From: an uncultured Oscillospiraceae bacterium
GTDB taxonomy: Bacteria > Bacillota > Clostridia > Oscillospirales > Ruminococcaceae
DNA: 14,177 nt
Assembly: GCA_900547455.1 (NCBI GenBank)
Contig: URGV01000047.1
Location: 1-14,177 of the forward strand
Direction of reading: 5' to 3'
Positions 7,153 to 13,430 of this stretch are shown piece by piece. The notes under the pieces were generated by a model that was not told where the DNA came from, did not search any database, and saw only the letters and a program-made list of their open reading frames with translations. Numbering within the stretch: position 1 is the stretch's first letter; the number at the start of each line of letters is the position of its first letter. The position numbers were made by a program, and so were the translations under genes.

Positions 7153-7181
7153 TTGCCTTTATGAGAATAAAATGATAATAT
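7153..7181 (+). promoter_or_regulatory. Promoter for the small secreted peptide gene
   Basis: TTGCCT (7153-7158), 17 bp, TAATAT (7176-7181), with TG one base before the -10 (TGATAATAT). The surrounding DNA is clearly more AT-rich than the neighbouring genes. Confidence 0.55.
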
Positions 7182-7227
7182 GAAGGTGGTTCGAACATAC
7201 CGGTTTTGTCAAAAAGGAGGAAAACTG

Positions 7228-7347
7228 ATGCGGAAATTATTGGCTGTAATGCTCGCTTCGTTGCTAATCGTTTTTTCATGCACAGGCTGCCTTTTTGCGC
7301 CCGATCCATCTTGGGGACTAGAAACCCAGACGGAAGAAACAGCGTGA
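7228..7347 (+). CDS. Small secreted peptide or mini-lipoprotein, 39 residues
   Basis: An ATG with a perfect AAGGAGG (7214-7220) seven bases upstream opens a 39-codon frame ending at TGA 7345-7347. The product starts MRKLLAVMLASLLIVFSC, then has TGCLFAPDPSWGLETQTEETA. This is a short basic start, a hydrophobic core and a cysteine-containing end (C18 and C21), like a type II signal peptide. If cleaved before C18 or C21, only about 20 lipidated residues remain. Tiny lipoproteins of this kind occur in Clostridia next to larger genes, but no function can be assigned. It has its own promoter and is followed after 21 bases by a second ribosome binding site with an aborted frame. The AT-rich composition suggests transfer or decay. 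Confidence 0.55.
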   Translation: MRKLLAVMLASLLIVFSCTGCLFAPDPSWGLETQTEETA

Positions 7348-7368
7348 TTGAGAAAGGGAGGAGAGGCG

Positions 7369-7398
7369 ATGAGACGATTTTTATCACTCTCTCTTTGA
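7369..7398 (+). pseudogene. Aborted reading frame with good ribosome binding site
   Basis: GGGAGGAG (7356-7363) precedes an ATG whose frame encodes only MRRFLSLSL before TGA (7396-7398). The start looks like the beginning of a signal peptide, so this may be the remains of a second secreted protein. It could also be a real nine-residue peptide. The terminator at 7437 follows. Confidence 0.35.
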
Positions 7399-7436
7399 GC
7401 ACCGAAGTACCGAAATAAAAAATCTAGATACGATGC

Positions 7437-7470
7437 AAAAAACGGCTCCCTTTCTGGGAGCTGTTTTTTT
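7437..7470. terminator. Bidirectional terminator after the small peptide genes
   Basis: GCTCCC (7445-7450) pairs with GGGAGC (7456-7461) around a 5-nt loop, extended by AAC/GTT with one G-T wobble. An A-run precedes the stem and seven T (7464-7470) follow it. Confidence 0.85.
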
Positions 7471-7582
7471 GTGTCAGCGAAGACTTGGTTTTAGAAAATC
7501 CCTGTATCGCGAGTGTAAAAGAAAGTTTTTCTGAAACACGGATACAGACTTCATTCACCATGAGGTTCTGAAGCAGAAAAAC

Positions 7583-7601
7583 CTCCCACTGGGAGTTTTT
7601 T
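7583..7601. terminator. Second terminator-like hairpin, both directions
   Basis: CTCCC (7583-7587) and GGGAG (7591-7595) enclose ACT and are followed by six T; on the minus strand GGGAG is followed by GTTTTT. It could end the minus-strand transcript of the carboxypeptidase/DUF1667 pair. Bases 7471-7580 contain nothing I can recognise. Confidence 0.6.
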
Positions 7602-7626
7602 CTAGATTGTGCGAAACAGAAGTTTG

Positions 7627-7803
7627 TGGGGAACTTTTTCTCTTACAAAAAGTTCCCCAATCTGCAAGAGAATTTTCTCTTGCAGATTTTCCCTTCAAAA
7701 GGCGCTTGAACGATAAAAGAGTTTCGCCCGCTGCGGCGTGCGACCAAAGGCTTTGCCTTTGGAAACCACAACCTTTTGAAAAAGGTTGACGAAAATTTTA
7801 TTA
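7627..7803. repeat. Run of four strong hairpins downstream of the DUF1667 gene
   Basis: In order: a 13-bp stem TGGGGAACTTTTT (7627-7639)/7647-7659; a 14-bp perfect stem 7659-7672/7675-7688 (AATCTGCAAGAGAA and its complement) with a 2-nt loop; CCAAAGGC (7744-7751)/GCCTTTGG (7755-7762); and CAACCTTTT (7769-7777)/AAAAGGTTG (7780-7788). The last two, with the AAATTTTCGTC leader on the minus strand, are copy 2 of the repeat at 6336. No open frame here is convincing. The stems would protect the 3' end of the minus-strand mRNA. Confidence 0.75.
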
Positions 7804-8160
7804 TTGATTTTCCAGCTCGTCGGTGTCGATCACCACGTCCAGCTCCATCCCCAGCGGCTGGTGCAGCAGCACCTCGCCGCGCTTCATTGGGCGGTCGATC
7901 TTCTGCTTTTTAATCAGGCGGATCAGCTTAAAGACCAGCTCCTTGGGGACGGTGGCGGTGGTCTTTACCGGCACCGAGGGGATGCCCACAAAGGTGGTGG
8001 CGGCGCGGTAGGTGACGATCTTGCGCTCGCCGTTTAGCTCCTCGCGGCCATACAGGTCGCCGCGGGCGCATTTATTTCCGGAGACGGTGATGGCGCCCGC
8101 CTGCTCCTCCACGGTGAGCAGGCAGTGGTTTTTGCAGACCGGACAGGTCATTTGCGGCAT
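7801..8160 (-). CDS. DUF1667 domain protein, probable Fe-S/redox accessory
   Basis: This 119-residue protein matches DUF1667 along its whole length. A cysteine cluster C6-x2-C9-x3-C13 and C31 in GNKCARG (28-34) suits a [4Fe-4S] or zinc site. The middle contains RKIVTYRA, PVKTTATVPKELVFKLI and the family's closing MKRGEVLLHQPLGMELDVV. DUF1667 genes usually sit beside an anaerobic glycerol-3-phosphate dehydrogenase-like FAD oxidase and a flavin oxidoreductase (glpA/glpB-like). Neither is in this window, so this copy looks orphaned. AAAGGAAG lies about 9 bases before the ATG. It starts 28 bases after the end of the carboxypeptidase gene on the same strand, so the two may be cotranscribed. The electron-transfer role is inferred from family context only. 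Confidence 0.85.
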   Translation of the reverse strand: MPQMTCPVCKNHCLLTVEEQAGAITVSGNKCARGDLYGREELNGERKIVTYRAATTFVGIPSVPVKTTATVPKELVFKLIRLIKKQKIDRPMKRGEVLLHQPLGMELDVVIDTDELENQ

Positions 8161-8188
8161 GGTAAAACGCTTCCTTTACAATTTTAGT

Positions 8189-9730
8189 TTAAAAGTGCCG
8201 GCGGCGGGTGACGCGGCGATAGCGCTTGCGTTTTTTGCGCTTGACGGCGTTGACAACAATCGAGAACACGATAATCAGCACCACGAACAGAAAGACAAAC
8301 CGGAACCAGAAGTTCTGGAAAAACTGCCCGATCTCGTCCAGCGTCAGCAGCAGGGGGCTGACCTCGATGTCCTCGGCGGCGATGAGGTCCACCTCACCCA
8401 GCACGCTTCCGTACAGAATCAGCTTGAGGGTGCCCATCTTGGCGCCCTGTTCCACCGGGGCGGTGACGTAGTCGTTTTCGCCGATGCGCTCGCCGTTATT
8501 GTTGTAGGCGATGCGCCGCACGTTGGAGACGTCGATGTTGTCGGGGATCAGCGCGGTGAAGGTTTCGGCGCTGACCAGCTGCAGGTAGTCCTTGCCGTCC
8601 TTGGCCAGCCGGACATTGTTGATGCTGCTGACCTTGTCCCCTTTTTCCACGATGGTCTTGGCTTTATAGGTGTCGAACACCCAGTCATAGAACTGCGCGG
8701 TCAGCACGAAGGCCTGGTTGGGGGTGATGTAGTTGCCCGCCTCGTCCATATACGGCGCGCCCATCAGCACCAGCAGGTACTCATAGCCGTCCTTTTCGGC
8801 GGTGGTGATCAGGCACCGTCCGGACTCCTCCAGCGTGCCGGTCTTGACGCCGGTGATTTCCGGGTGGTAGAAGCCGGAGCCCTCCACAATCATCTGGTTG
8901 GTGTTGTCCCAGTGCAGGTTTTCCTGCTGGTTGGTCGGGCCGGTGTCGTAGCTGGGGGTGGAGACGATCTCGCGGAACAGGTCGAACTGCAGCGCGTATT
9001 TGGTGATGAGGTACATGTCGTAGGCGGTGGTGTAGTGGTCCTCCTCGAACAGGCCGTTGGAGTTGACAAAGTGGGTGCCCTGGCAGCCCAGCTCCGCGGC
9101 CTTCTCGTTCATCATCTCGGCAAAGCGTTCCAGCGAGCCGTCGCCGATCTCATAGGCCAGCATGACGGCGGCCTCGTTTGCCGAGGGCAGCATGATGGCG
9201 TACAATAGCTGCTCGACGGTCAGCGTCTCGTTTAAGACGATGCCGCCGGTAGAGATGCCGCCGCCGTAGGAGAGGTTGATCTCATAGACATAGTTTTGCA
9301 GCTCGGCGGTGAAGGTGATCTCCCGGTCCAGGTCGGGGATATTTTCCAGCGTCAGGATGGCGGTCATGATCTTGGTCAGCGACGCGGGATAGCGGCGCTC
9401 GTTGGCGTTGCGGGAGTGGATGAGGGTGTCGGTGGTCAGCTCCACCATATACACCGCCAGGTTTTCCATCAGCGGGTCGCTCTCGTCGATGAAGGGGACG
9501 GTGCCCTGCGAGATGTCCAGCTTTTCGGACCCCTCCGCATAGTCGCTGCTGCTGGAGGAGCCTTCACTGTCTGCGTCCTGTTCGCCGGCAGCCTGAATCT
9601 CGCTGCCGGTGTCCTCCTCCTGCGTCTCGGTGGAGGTTTCGGTCGTGGTCTGCGCAAAGGCGGGCAGGCCGGGGCTGAGCATCGAGCCGGCCATCAAAAG
9701 GCTCAACAAAAACGCCAGGAATTTTTTCAT
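8189..9730 (-). CDS. Membrane-anchored D-alanyl-D-alanine carboxypeptidase (peptidase S11, PBP5/DacA family)
   Basis: This 513-residue protein carries the three active-site motifs of low-molecular-mass penicillin-binding proteins: SxxK at Ser117-Lys120 (PASLTK), SxN at Ser183-Asn185 (PSANEA) and KTG at 296-298 (GVKTGT). It removes the terminal D-alanine from peptidoglycan pentapeptides outside the cell and so controls cross-linking. A Sec signal peptide (about 1-27, cut near AFA-Q) is followed by a Thr/Glu/Ser-rich spacer (28-75). After the catalytic domain come a PBP5_C-type beta domain (about 355-455), a transmembrane helix (about 475-496) and a strongly basic cytoplasmic tail (KRKKRKRYRRVTRRRHF). 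A real membrane helix instead of the usual amphipathic anchor is common in Clostridia. The ATG at 9730 was chosen because AAGGAAAGGAA lies just upstream; an ATG at 9754 lies before that site. The promoter is at 9854-9882. Confidence 0.95.
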   Translation of the reverse strand: MKKFLAFLLSLLMAGSMLSPGLPAFAQTTTETSTETQEEDTGSEIQAAGEQDADSEGSSSSSDYAEGSEKLDISQGTVPFIDESDPLMENLAVYMVELTTDTLIHSRNANERRYPASLTKIMTAILTLENIPDLDREITFTAELQNYVYEINLSYGGGISTGGIVLNETLTVEQLLYAIMLPSANEAAVMLAYEIGDGSLERFAEMMNEKAAELGCQGTHFVNSNGLFEEDHYTTAYDMYLITKYALQFDLFREIVSTPSYDTGPTNQQENLHWDNTNQMIVEGSGFYHPEITGVKTGTLEESGRCLITTAEKDGYEYLLVLMGAPYMDEAGNYITPNQAFVLTAQFYDWVFDTYKAKTIVEKGDKVSSINNVRLAKDGKDYLQLVSAETFTALIPDNIDVSNVRRIAYNNNGERIGENDYVTAPVEQGAKMGTLKLILYGSVLGEVDLIAAEDIEVSPLLLTLDEIGQFFQNFWFRFVFLFVVLIIVFSIVVNAVKRKKRKRYRRVTRRRHF

Positions 9731-9853
9731 TGCAACACGTTCCTTTCCTTGCATGGTGTCTCTATCTGAAAATGTGGTTTTGTATCTGGTAAAGGAAAAT
9801 CAGCGCCGCCCACAGTGGGAAAAGCCTGCGGACCGGCGGCAACTTTTACCCTT

Positions 9854-9882
9854 ATTATAATATATCGCGCGGCGTTTGTAAA
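9854..9882 (-). promoter_or_regulatory. Promoter for the carboxypeptidase gene
   Basis: On the minus strand: TTTACA (9882-9877), 17 bp, TATAAT (9859-9854). The leader is about 115 nt. Confidence 0.75.
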
Positions 9883-9944
9883 ACCGTTTGCGGGAGAAAA
9901 GAAAATTTTTATCCTCAAGTTTTACGCCACGTTCATATTCACCC

Positions 9945-9973
9945 TTGCAAAAGACAGGGCGGTGCGGTAAGAT
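9945..9973 (+). promoter_or_regulatory. Promoter for the metallophosphoesterase gene
   Basis: TTGCAA (9945-9950), 17 bp, TAAGAT (9968-9973). It diverges from the carboxypeptidase promoter. The leader is very short, with AGGAGGG at 9987-9993. Confidence 0.6.
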
Positions 9974-9999
9974 AAAAGGGTATGACAGGAGGGACCAGG

Positions 10000-10665
10000 A
10001 TGATTTATCTGACGGGAGACCTGCACGGCGATCTCGAGCGCTTTAAATCCAAAGAGATGAAGAAGCTCAAAAAAGGGGACACCCTGATTGTCTGCGGAGA
10101 CTTCGGTTTTTTGTGGGACGGCTCAAAAAAGGAGCAATCGATTTTAAAAAAGCTGGGCAGGAGCAAGTACCAGATTCTGTTTGTCGAGGGCACCCACGAC
10201 AACCTCGACCTGATTGCCCAGTACCCGCTGGAGGACTGGAACGGCGGCAAGGCGCGCCACATCAGCGGCTCGCTGTACAAGCTGGAGCGGGGAAGCGTGT
10301 TCACCCTGGAGGGCAGGCGCTTCTTTGTCTTTGGCGGCGGCGAAAGCCAGGAGATGGATATCCGCCAGGCCGACGGCACCTGGTGGCCGCAGGAGCTGCC
10401 AAGCGTAGAAGTAATTGCGGCGGCAAAAGGGGAGCTTGCAAAGTATGACAACGAGGTGGACTTCATCGTCACCCACGAGTGCAGCTCGACGGTGCGCCAC
10501 TTCATCGACATGGACGGCGATCACCACAACCTGATGACCCGCTTCTTCGATGAGCTGACCGAACAGGTCCGCTTTCAAAAGTGGTTCTTTGGCTGTTACC
10601 ACATGGATAAGGTGATCCCCCCGCGCTACTACGCGCTGTTTTCCAAGGTGGTGCCGGTCGAATAA
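10000..10665 (+). CDS. Metallophosphoesterase-family protein with altered metal-site motifs
   Basis: This 221-residue calcineurin-like protein has the family's motif order: DLHGD (Asp7, His9), CGDFG (Asp34), EGTHDN (65-68), VTHE (His159) and GCYHMD (198-203, His201). Enzymes of this family use two metal ions to cut phosphate esters, for example of nucleotides or phosphoproteins. Two usual ligands differ here. The Asn of GNH(E/D) is Thr65, and the first His of GHxH is Cys199. The protein may thus bind different metals or have weak activity. The ATG at 10000 has AGGAGGG 6 bases upstream; an ATG at 9982 lies before this site. Two short stems (10674-10700 and 10701-10728) without T-runs separate it from the nitroreductase gene, so the two may be cotranscribed. 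Substrate unknown. Confidence 0.85.
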   Translation: MIYLTGDLHGDLERFKSKEMKKLKKGDTLIVCGDFGFLWDGSKKEQSILKKLGRSKYQILFVEGTHDNLDLIAQYPLEDWNGGKARHISGSLYKLERGSVFTLEGRRFFVFGGGESQEMDIRQADGTWWPQELPSVEVIAAAKGELAKYDNEVDFIVTHECSSTVRHFIDMDGDHHNLMTRFFDELTEQVRFQKWFFGCYHMDKVIPPRYYALFSKVVPVE

Positions 10666-10747
10666 AAAGGGGAAGGGTAGACCCCAAAAGAGAGGATAAC
10701 GGCGTTGGGAGAAAGGAACCCTGACGCCCCAAAAGGAGGAAGGATCG

Positions 10748-11485
10748 ATGATCGATTATGTCAGCGCCATCCATCAGCGCATTTCCCGCCGCAGCTATCT
10801 GCCCGCCCCCATCGAGGAGGAGAAGCTGGCGGTTTTAAAACAGGAAATCGAAAAGGCCAATCAGGAGAGCGGGCTGAGCATCACCTTTCTGGAGGATGGC
10901 AGCGAAGCCTTTGAGGGGGTCAAAAGCTATGGCATGTTCAGCGGGGTGCGCTCGCTGATCGTGCTCAAAGGCTGGGAGGAGACCGAACACCTCAGGGAAA
11001 AGGCGGGCTACTACGGCGAGCGCCTGGTGCTTGCCGCCACCGCCCTGGGCCTTGGCACCTGCTGGGTGGGCGGCACCTTTGACAAGGAGAGCGAAGTCTT
11101 TGCTCTGCCAAAGAACGAGCAGATTGTCTGTGTCATCACCGTCGGCCATGTGGCCCAAAGCAGCTTTAAGGAGAAGGTGATCCGCGGGGTCATGCACCGC
11201 AAAACAAAGCCGATCGAGGAGATGGTCCGCACCGACCGCCCTTTGTCTCCGGAGGAGGAAGCGGCGATGGAGCTGGTGCAGCACGCCCCCACCGCCCGCA
11301 ACACCCAGAAGGTGGTCTTTTCCTTCTTTGGCGACCGCATCACCGCCGGGGTGCCGGACGACGCGCCGTTTGACCTGGTGGATCTGGGAATCTGCAAGCT
11401 GCACTTTGAGATTGGGATGCGCGAGCTGTTCCCGCAGTGCCGCTTTGCCTGGGGAAACGGCGGGGCCTTTAACCCGGCGGCGTAG
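10748..11485 (+). CDS. Nitroreductase-family protein (TM1586-type, FMN)
   Basis: This 245-residue protein looks like the 'putative TM nitroreductase' family, in which two nitroreductase half-domains are fused in one chain. The first begins with AIHQRISRRSY (Arg14, Arg15, Ser16 for FMN phosphate). It includes YYGERLVLAATALGLGTCWVGG, the usual helix and flavin loop, and ends near VITVGHVA. The second starts at RPLSPEEEAAMELVQHAPTARNTQKV and contains LVDLGICKLHFEIG. Relatives are FMN oxidoreductases acting on unknown substrates. AGGAGGA lies 7 bases before the ATG. The gene is 82 bases from the metallophosphoesterase and 58 from the fucosidase gene, all on the plus strand, so readthrough is possible; I see no strong internal promoter. 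Confidence 0.85.
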   Translation: MIDYVSAIHQRISRRSYLPAPIEEEKLAVLKQEIEKANQESGLSITFLEDGSEAFEGVKSYGMFSGVRSLIVLKGWEETEHLREKAGYYGERLVLAATALGLGTCWVGGTFDKESEVFALPKNEQIVCVITVGHVAQSSFKEKVIRGVMHRKTKPIEEMVRTDRPLSPEEEAAMELVQHAPTARNTQKVVFSFFGDRITAGVPDDAPFDLVDLGICKLHFEIGMRELFPQCRFAWGNGGAFNPAA

Positions 11486-11543
11486 GATTTTAAAGGGAAA
11501 GCAACTTCTGTGTACGAAAATGAAAAATGGGAGGATACAGTTT

Positions 11544-12863
11544 ATGTCCAGCTATGTTACCAAAAAAACACCGGGCAACACCGCCTGGTTTACCCATGAC
11601 CGCTTTGGCATGTTCATCCACTGGGGGCTTTATTCGATGCCGGCCCGCCACGAGTGGGTCAAGACCCGCGAGCGCACCCCGGAGGAGGTCTATGACCGGT
11701 ATTTCCAGTACTTTGACCCGGACCTCTATGACCCGAAGGAGTGGGCGCGGCAGGCCAAGGCGGCGGGCATGCGCTATGCGGTCTTTACCACCAAGCACCA
11801 CGAGGGCTTCTGCATGTTCGACAGCCAGTACACCGACTACAAGTGCACCAACACCCCGGCCGGGAGAGATTTGACCCGCGAGTTTGTCGACGCCTTCCGC
11901 GCCGAGGGCATCCACATCGGCTTCTACTATTCGCTGATTGACTGGCACCACCCGGACTTCACCATCGACGTCAACCACCCTCGCCGCGACGACCCGGACG
12001 CCAAGGAGCAGAATGAGGGCCGCGACATGCACCGCTATGCGGAGTATATGCGCAACCAGATCCGCGAGCTGCTGACCAACTACGGAAAGATCGACATCCT
12101 GTGGCTGGATTTCTCCTACAGCCAGCGCCACGGCGAGGGCGACAAGGCCTGGCTGGGCGGCAAGGGCAAGGACGACTGGGAGTCGGAGGAGCTGATCAAG
12201 CTGGCCAGAAGCATCCAGCCGGAGATCATCATCGACAACCGCGCTGAGCTGGAGCAGGACCTGTGGACCCCCGAGCAGTTCCAGCCGACCGACTGGTTCC
12301 GCCACCCCAAGACCGGGGAGCTGGTCACCTGGGAGGCCTGCCAGACCCTTTCCGGCTCCTGGGGCTACTACCGCGACGAGTTCACCTGGAAATCCCCGGA
12401 GATGCTCATCCGGATGCTGATCAACACCGTCTCCAACGGTGGCAACCTGATTATGAACGTCGGTCCGACCGCCCGCGGCTATCTGGATTACCGCGCAGAG
12501 GAGGCGCTGAAGGTCTACGCCGACTGGATGAAGTACAACAGCCGCTCGATCTACGGCTGCACCAAGGCCGAGCCGGAGTTTAAGACCCCGACCGACTGCC
12601 GCCTGACCCAGAGCGAGGACGGCAAGCGGCTGTACATCCACCTGTTTGCCTACCCGTTTGACAACATGAAGGTGCAGGGCTTGGCGGGCAAGGTGGCCTA
12701 CGCGCAGTTCTTGCACGACGGCAGCGAGGTCAAGTTCACCGACGGCAAGGTGGAGCTCATTAGCGACGACAAGCAGGAGGACGACGAGAGCGCGACCTTC
12801 TTCTATCTGCCGCATGTCAAGCCGCATACGCTGGTTCCGGTTATTGAGGTGTTTTTGCGGTAG
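11544..12863 (+). CDS. Alpha-L-fucosidase, glycoside hydrolase family 29, cytoplasmic
   Basis: This 439-residue enzyme carries GH29 barrel motifs: FGMFIHWGLYSMPARHEWV (21-39), TTKHHEGFCMFDS (82-94), YYSLIDWHHPD (128-138) and IDILWLDFSYS (183-193), in which Asp189 is the likely catalytic nucleophile. NTVSNGGNLIMNVGPTARG is another strong GH29 signature. A small beta-sandwich ends the protein. It hydrolyses alpha-L-fucosides and retains configuration. The acid/base residue of GH29 varies and cannot be assigned by eye. There is no signal peptide, so it probably works in the cytoplasm on fucosylated oligosaccharides already imported, such as mucin, milk or blood-group glycans. No transporter or fucose catabolic genes are in this window. 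The ATG at 11544 has GGGAGGAT about 7 bases upstream; an open frame extends to 11328 but overlaps the nitroreductase gene. The giant inverted repeat starts just after its stop. Confidence 0.93.
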   Translation: MSSYVTKKTPGNTAWFTHDRFGMFIHWGLYSMPARHEWVKTRERTPEEVYDRYFQYFDPDLYDPKEWARQAKAAGMRYAVFTTKHHEGFCMFDSQYTDYKCTNTPAGRDLTREFVDAFRAEGIHIGFYYSLIDWHHPDFTIDVNHPRRDDPDAKEQNEGRDMHRYAEYMRNQIRELLTNYGKIDILWLDFSYSQRHGEGDKAWLGGKGKDDWESEELIKLARSIQPEIIIDNRAELEQDLWTPEQFQPTDWFRHPKTGELVTWEACQTLSGSWGYYRDEFTWKSPEMLIRMLINTVSNGGNLIMNVGPTARGYLDYRAEEALKVYADWMKYNSRSIYGCTKAEPEFKTPTDCRLTQSEDGKRLYIHLFAYPFDNMKVQGLAGKVAYAQFLHDGSEVKFTDGKVELISDDKQEDDESATFFYLPHVKPHTLVPVIEVFLR

Positions 12864-13128
12864 GAGGGGCGTTTGTGCGGGGCTGGGAGCCCCTGCACCT
12901 CCCGATGCGAGGAGGGGCGCAGCCCCTCCGGGAGCAAGTCGTCAGACTTGGCTCCTCGCTCCTCCCCGTGAGTGGGCCTACCCGGCCCACACCCGGGGTT
13001 CCTTTCGTTTCACGACGAAAGGAACCAAAGGCGTGCCGGGGCTGCGCCCCTGGCCCCCCAGTGCGTAGTCGCCGCCCTTTTCGCGCTCGCTTACGCATCG
13101 CGCCGGGCTACCTTCTACCACCAACTCA

Positions 13129-13174
13129 GACCGATTTGCCACTTTGAGATGAGTGAGCGAATCGGTCTTTTTTT
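13129..13174 (+). terminator. Terminator inside the left arm
   Basis: GACCGATT (13129-13136) pairs with AATCGGTC (13160-13167), followed by seven T (13168-13174). It could end fucosidase readthrough. The loop is long (23 nt) and contains the 13133-13147 block's second half. Confidence 0.6.
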
Positions 13175-13251
13175 CTCCTTCGGTTTTTGCGGGGTCACAC
13201 CTCCTGTTTTCAAACCGTGGCGCGGCAGGTAGGGCACTGGGCGGCCGCTGT

Positions 13252-13430
13252 TGACACACTGACACAGTTGACACAGTTGACACAGTAATTTCCTAACTCT
13301 CTCTATATATCCTATTATAAAATATCTTTTTATAGAAATACTGTGTTTACTGTGTCAAGGCCAAACAAATGGCTTAATTAAGCCAAATTCCCTGACACAA
13401 ACTTGACACAAAACCGACACAGCCGACACA
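13252..13430. other. TGACACA iterons around an AT-rich core, origin-like
   Basis: TGACACA occurs on the plus strand at 13252, 13260, 13269, 13278, 13393 and 13404, with CGACACA at 13415 and 13424. The reverse form TGTGTCA is at 13351, with a near-copy at 13342 and another exact one outside the core at 13521. Most neighbours are 9 bp apart (TTGACACAG period). Between the left and right sets lies a 50-60 bp AT-rich stretch (13286-13340), and a 16-bp perfect palindrome TGGCTTAATTAAGCCA lies at 13370-13385. Iterons beside an AT-rich unwinding region are typical of replication origins of plasmids, phages and integrative elements. A repressor or transposase binding site is the alternative. Confidence 0.6.

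Noticed and set aside
8012..9208. A 398-codon plus-strand open frame opposite the carboxypeptidase
   Set aside because: The opposite strand has SxxK, SxN and KTG motifs, signal peptide and membrane anchor; this frame is a shadow.
11490..12827. A 445-codon minus-strand open frame opposite the fucosidase
   Set aside because: Val/Leu/Gly/Ala/Asp-rich shadow without motifs, while the plus strand is clear GH29.
13252..13430. CRISPR array
   Set aside because: The repeats are only 7-9 bases and directly adjacent, with no spacers of 25-40 bases and no cas genes.
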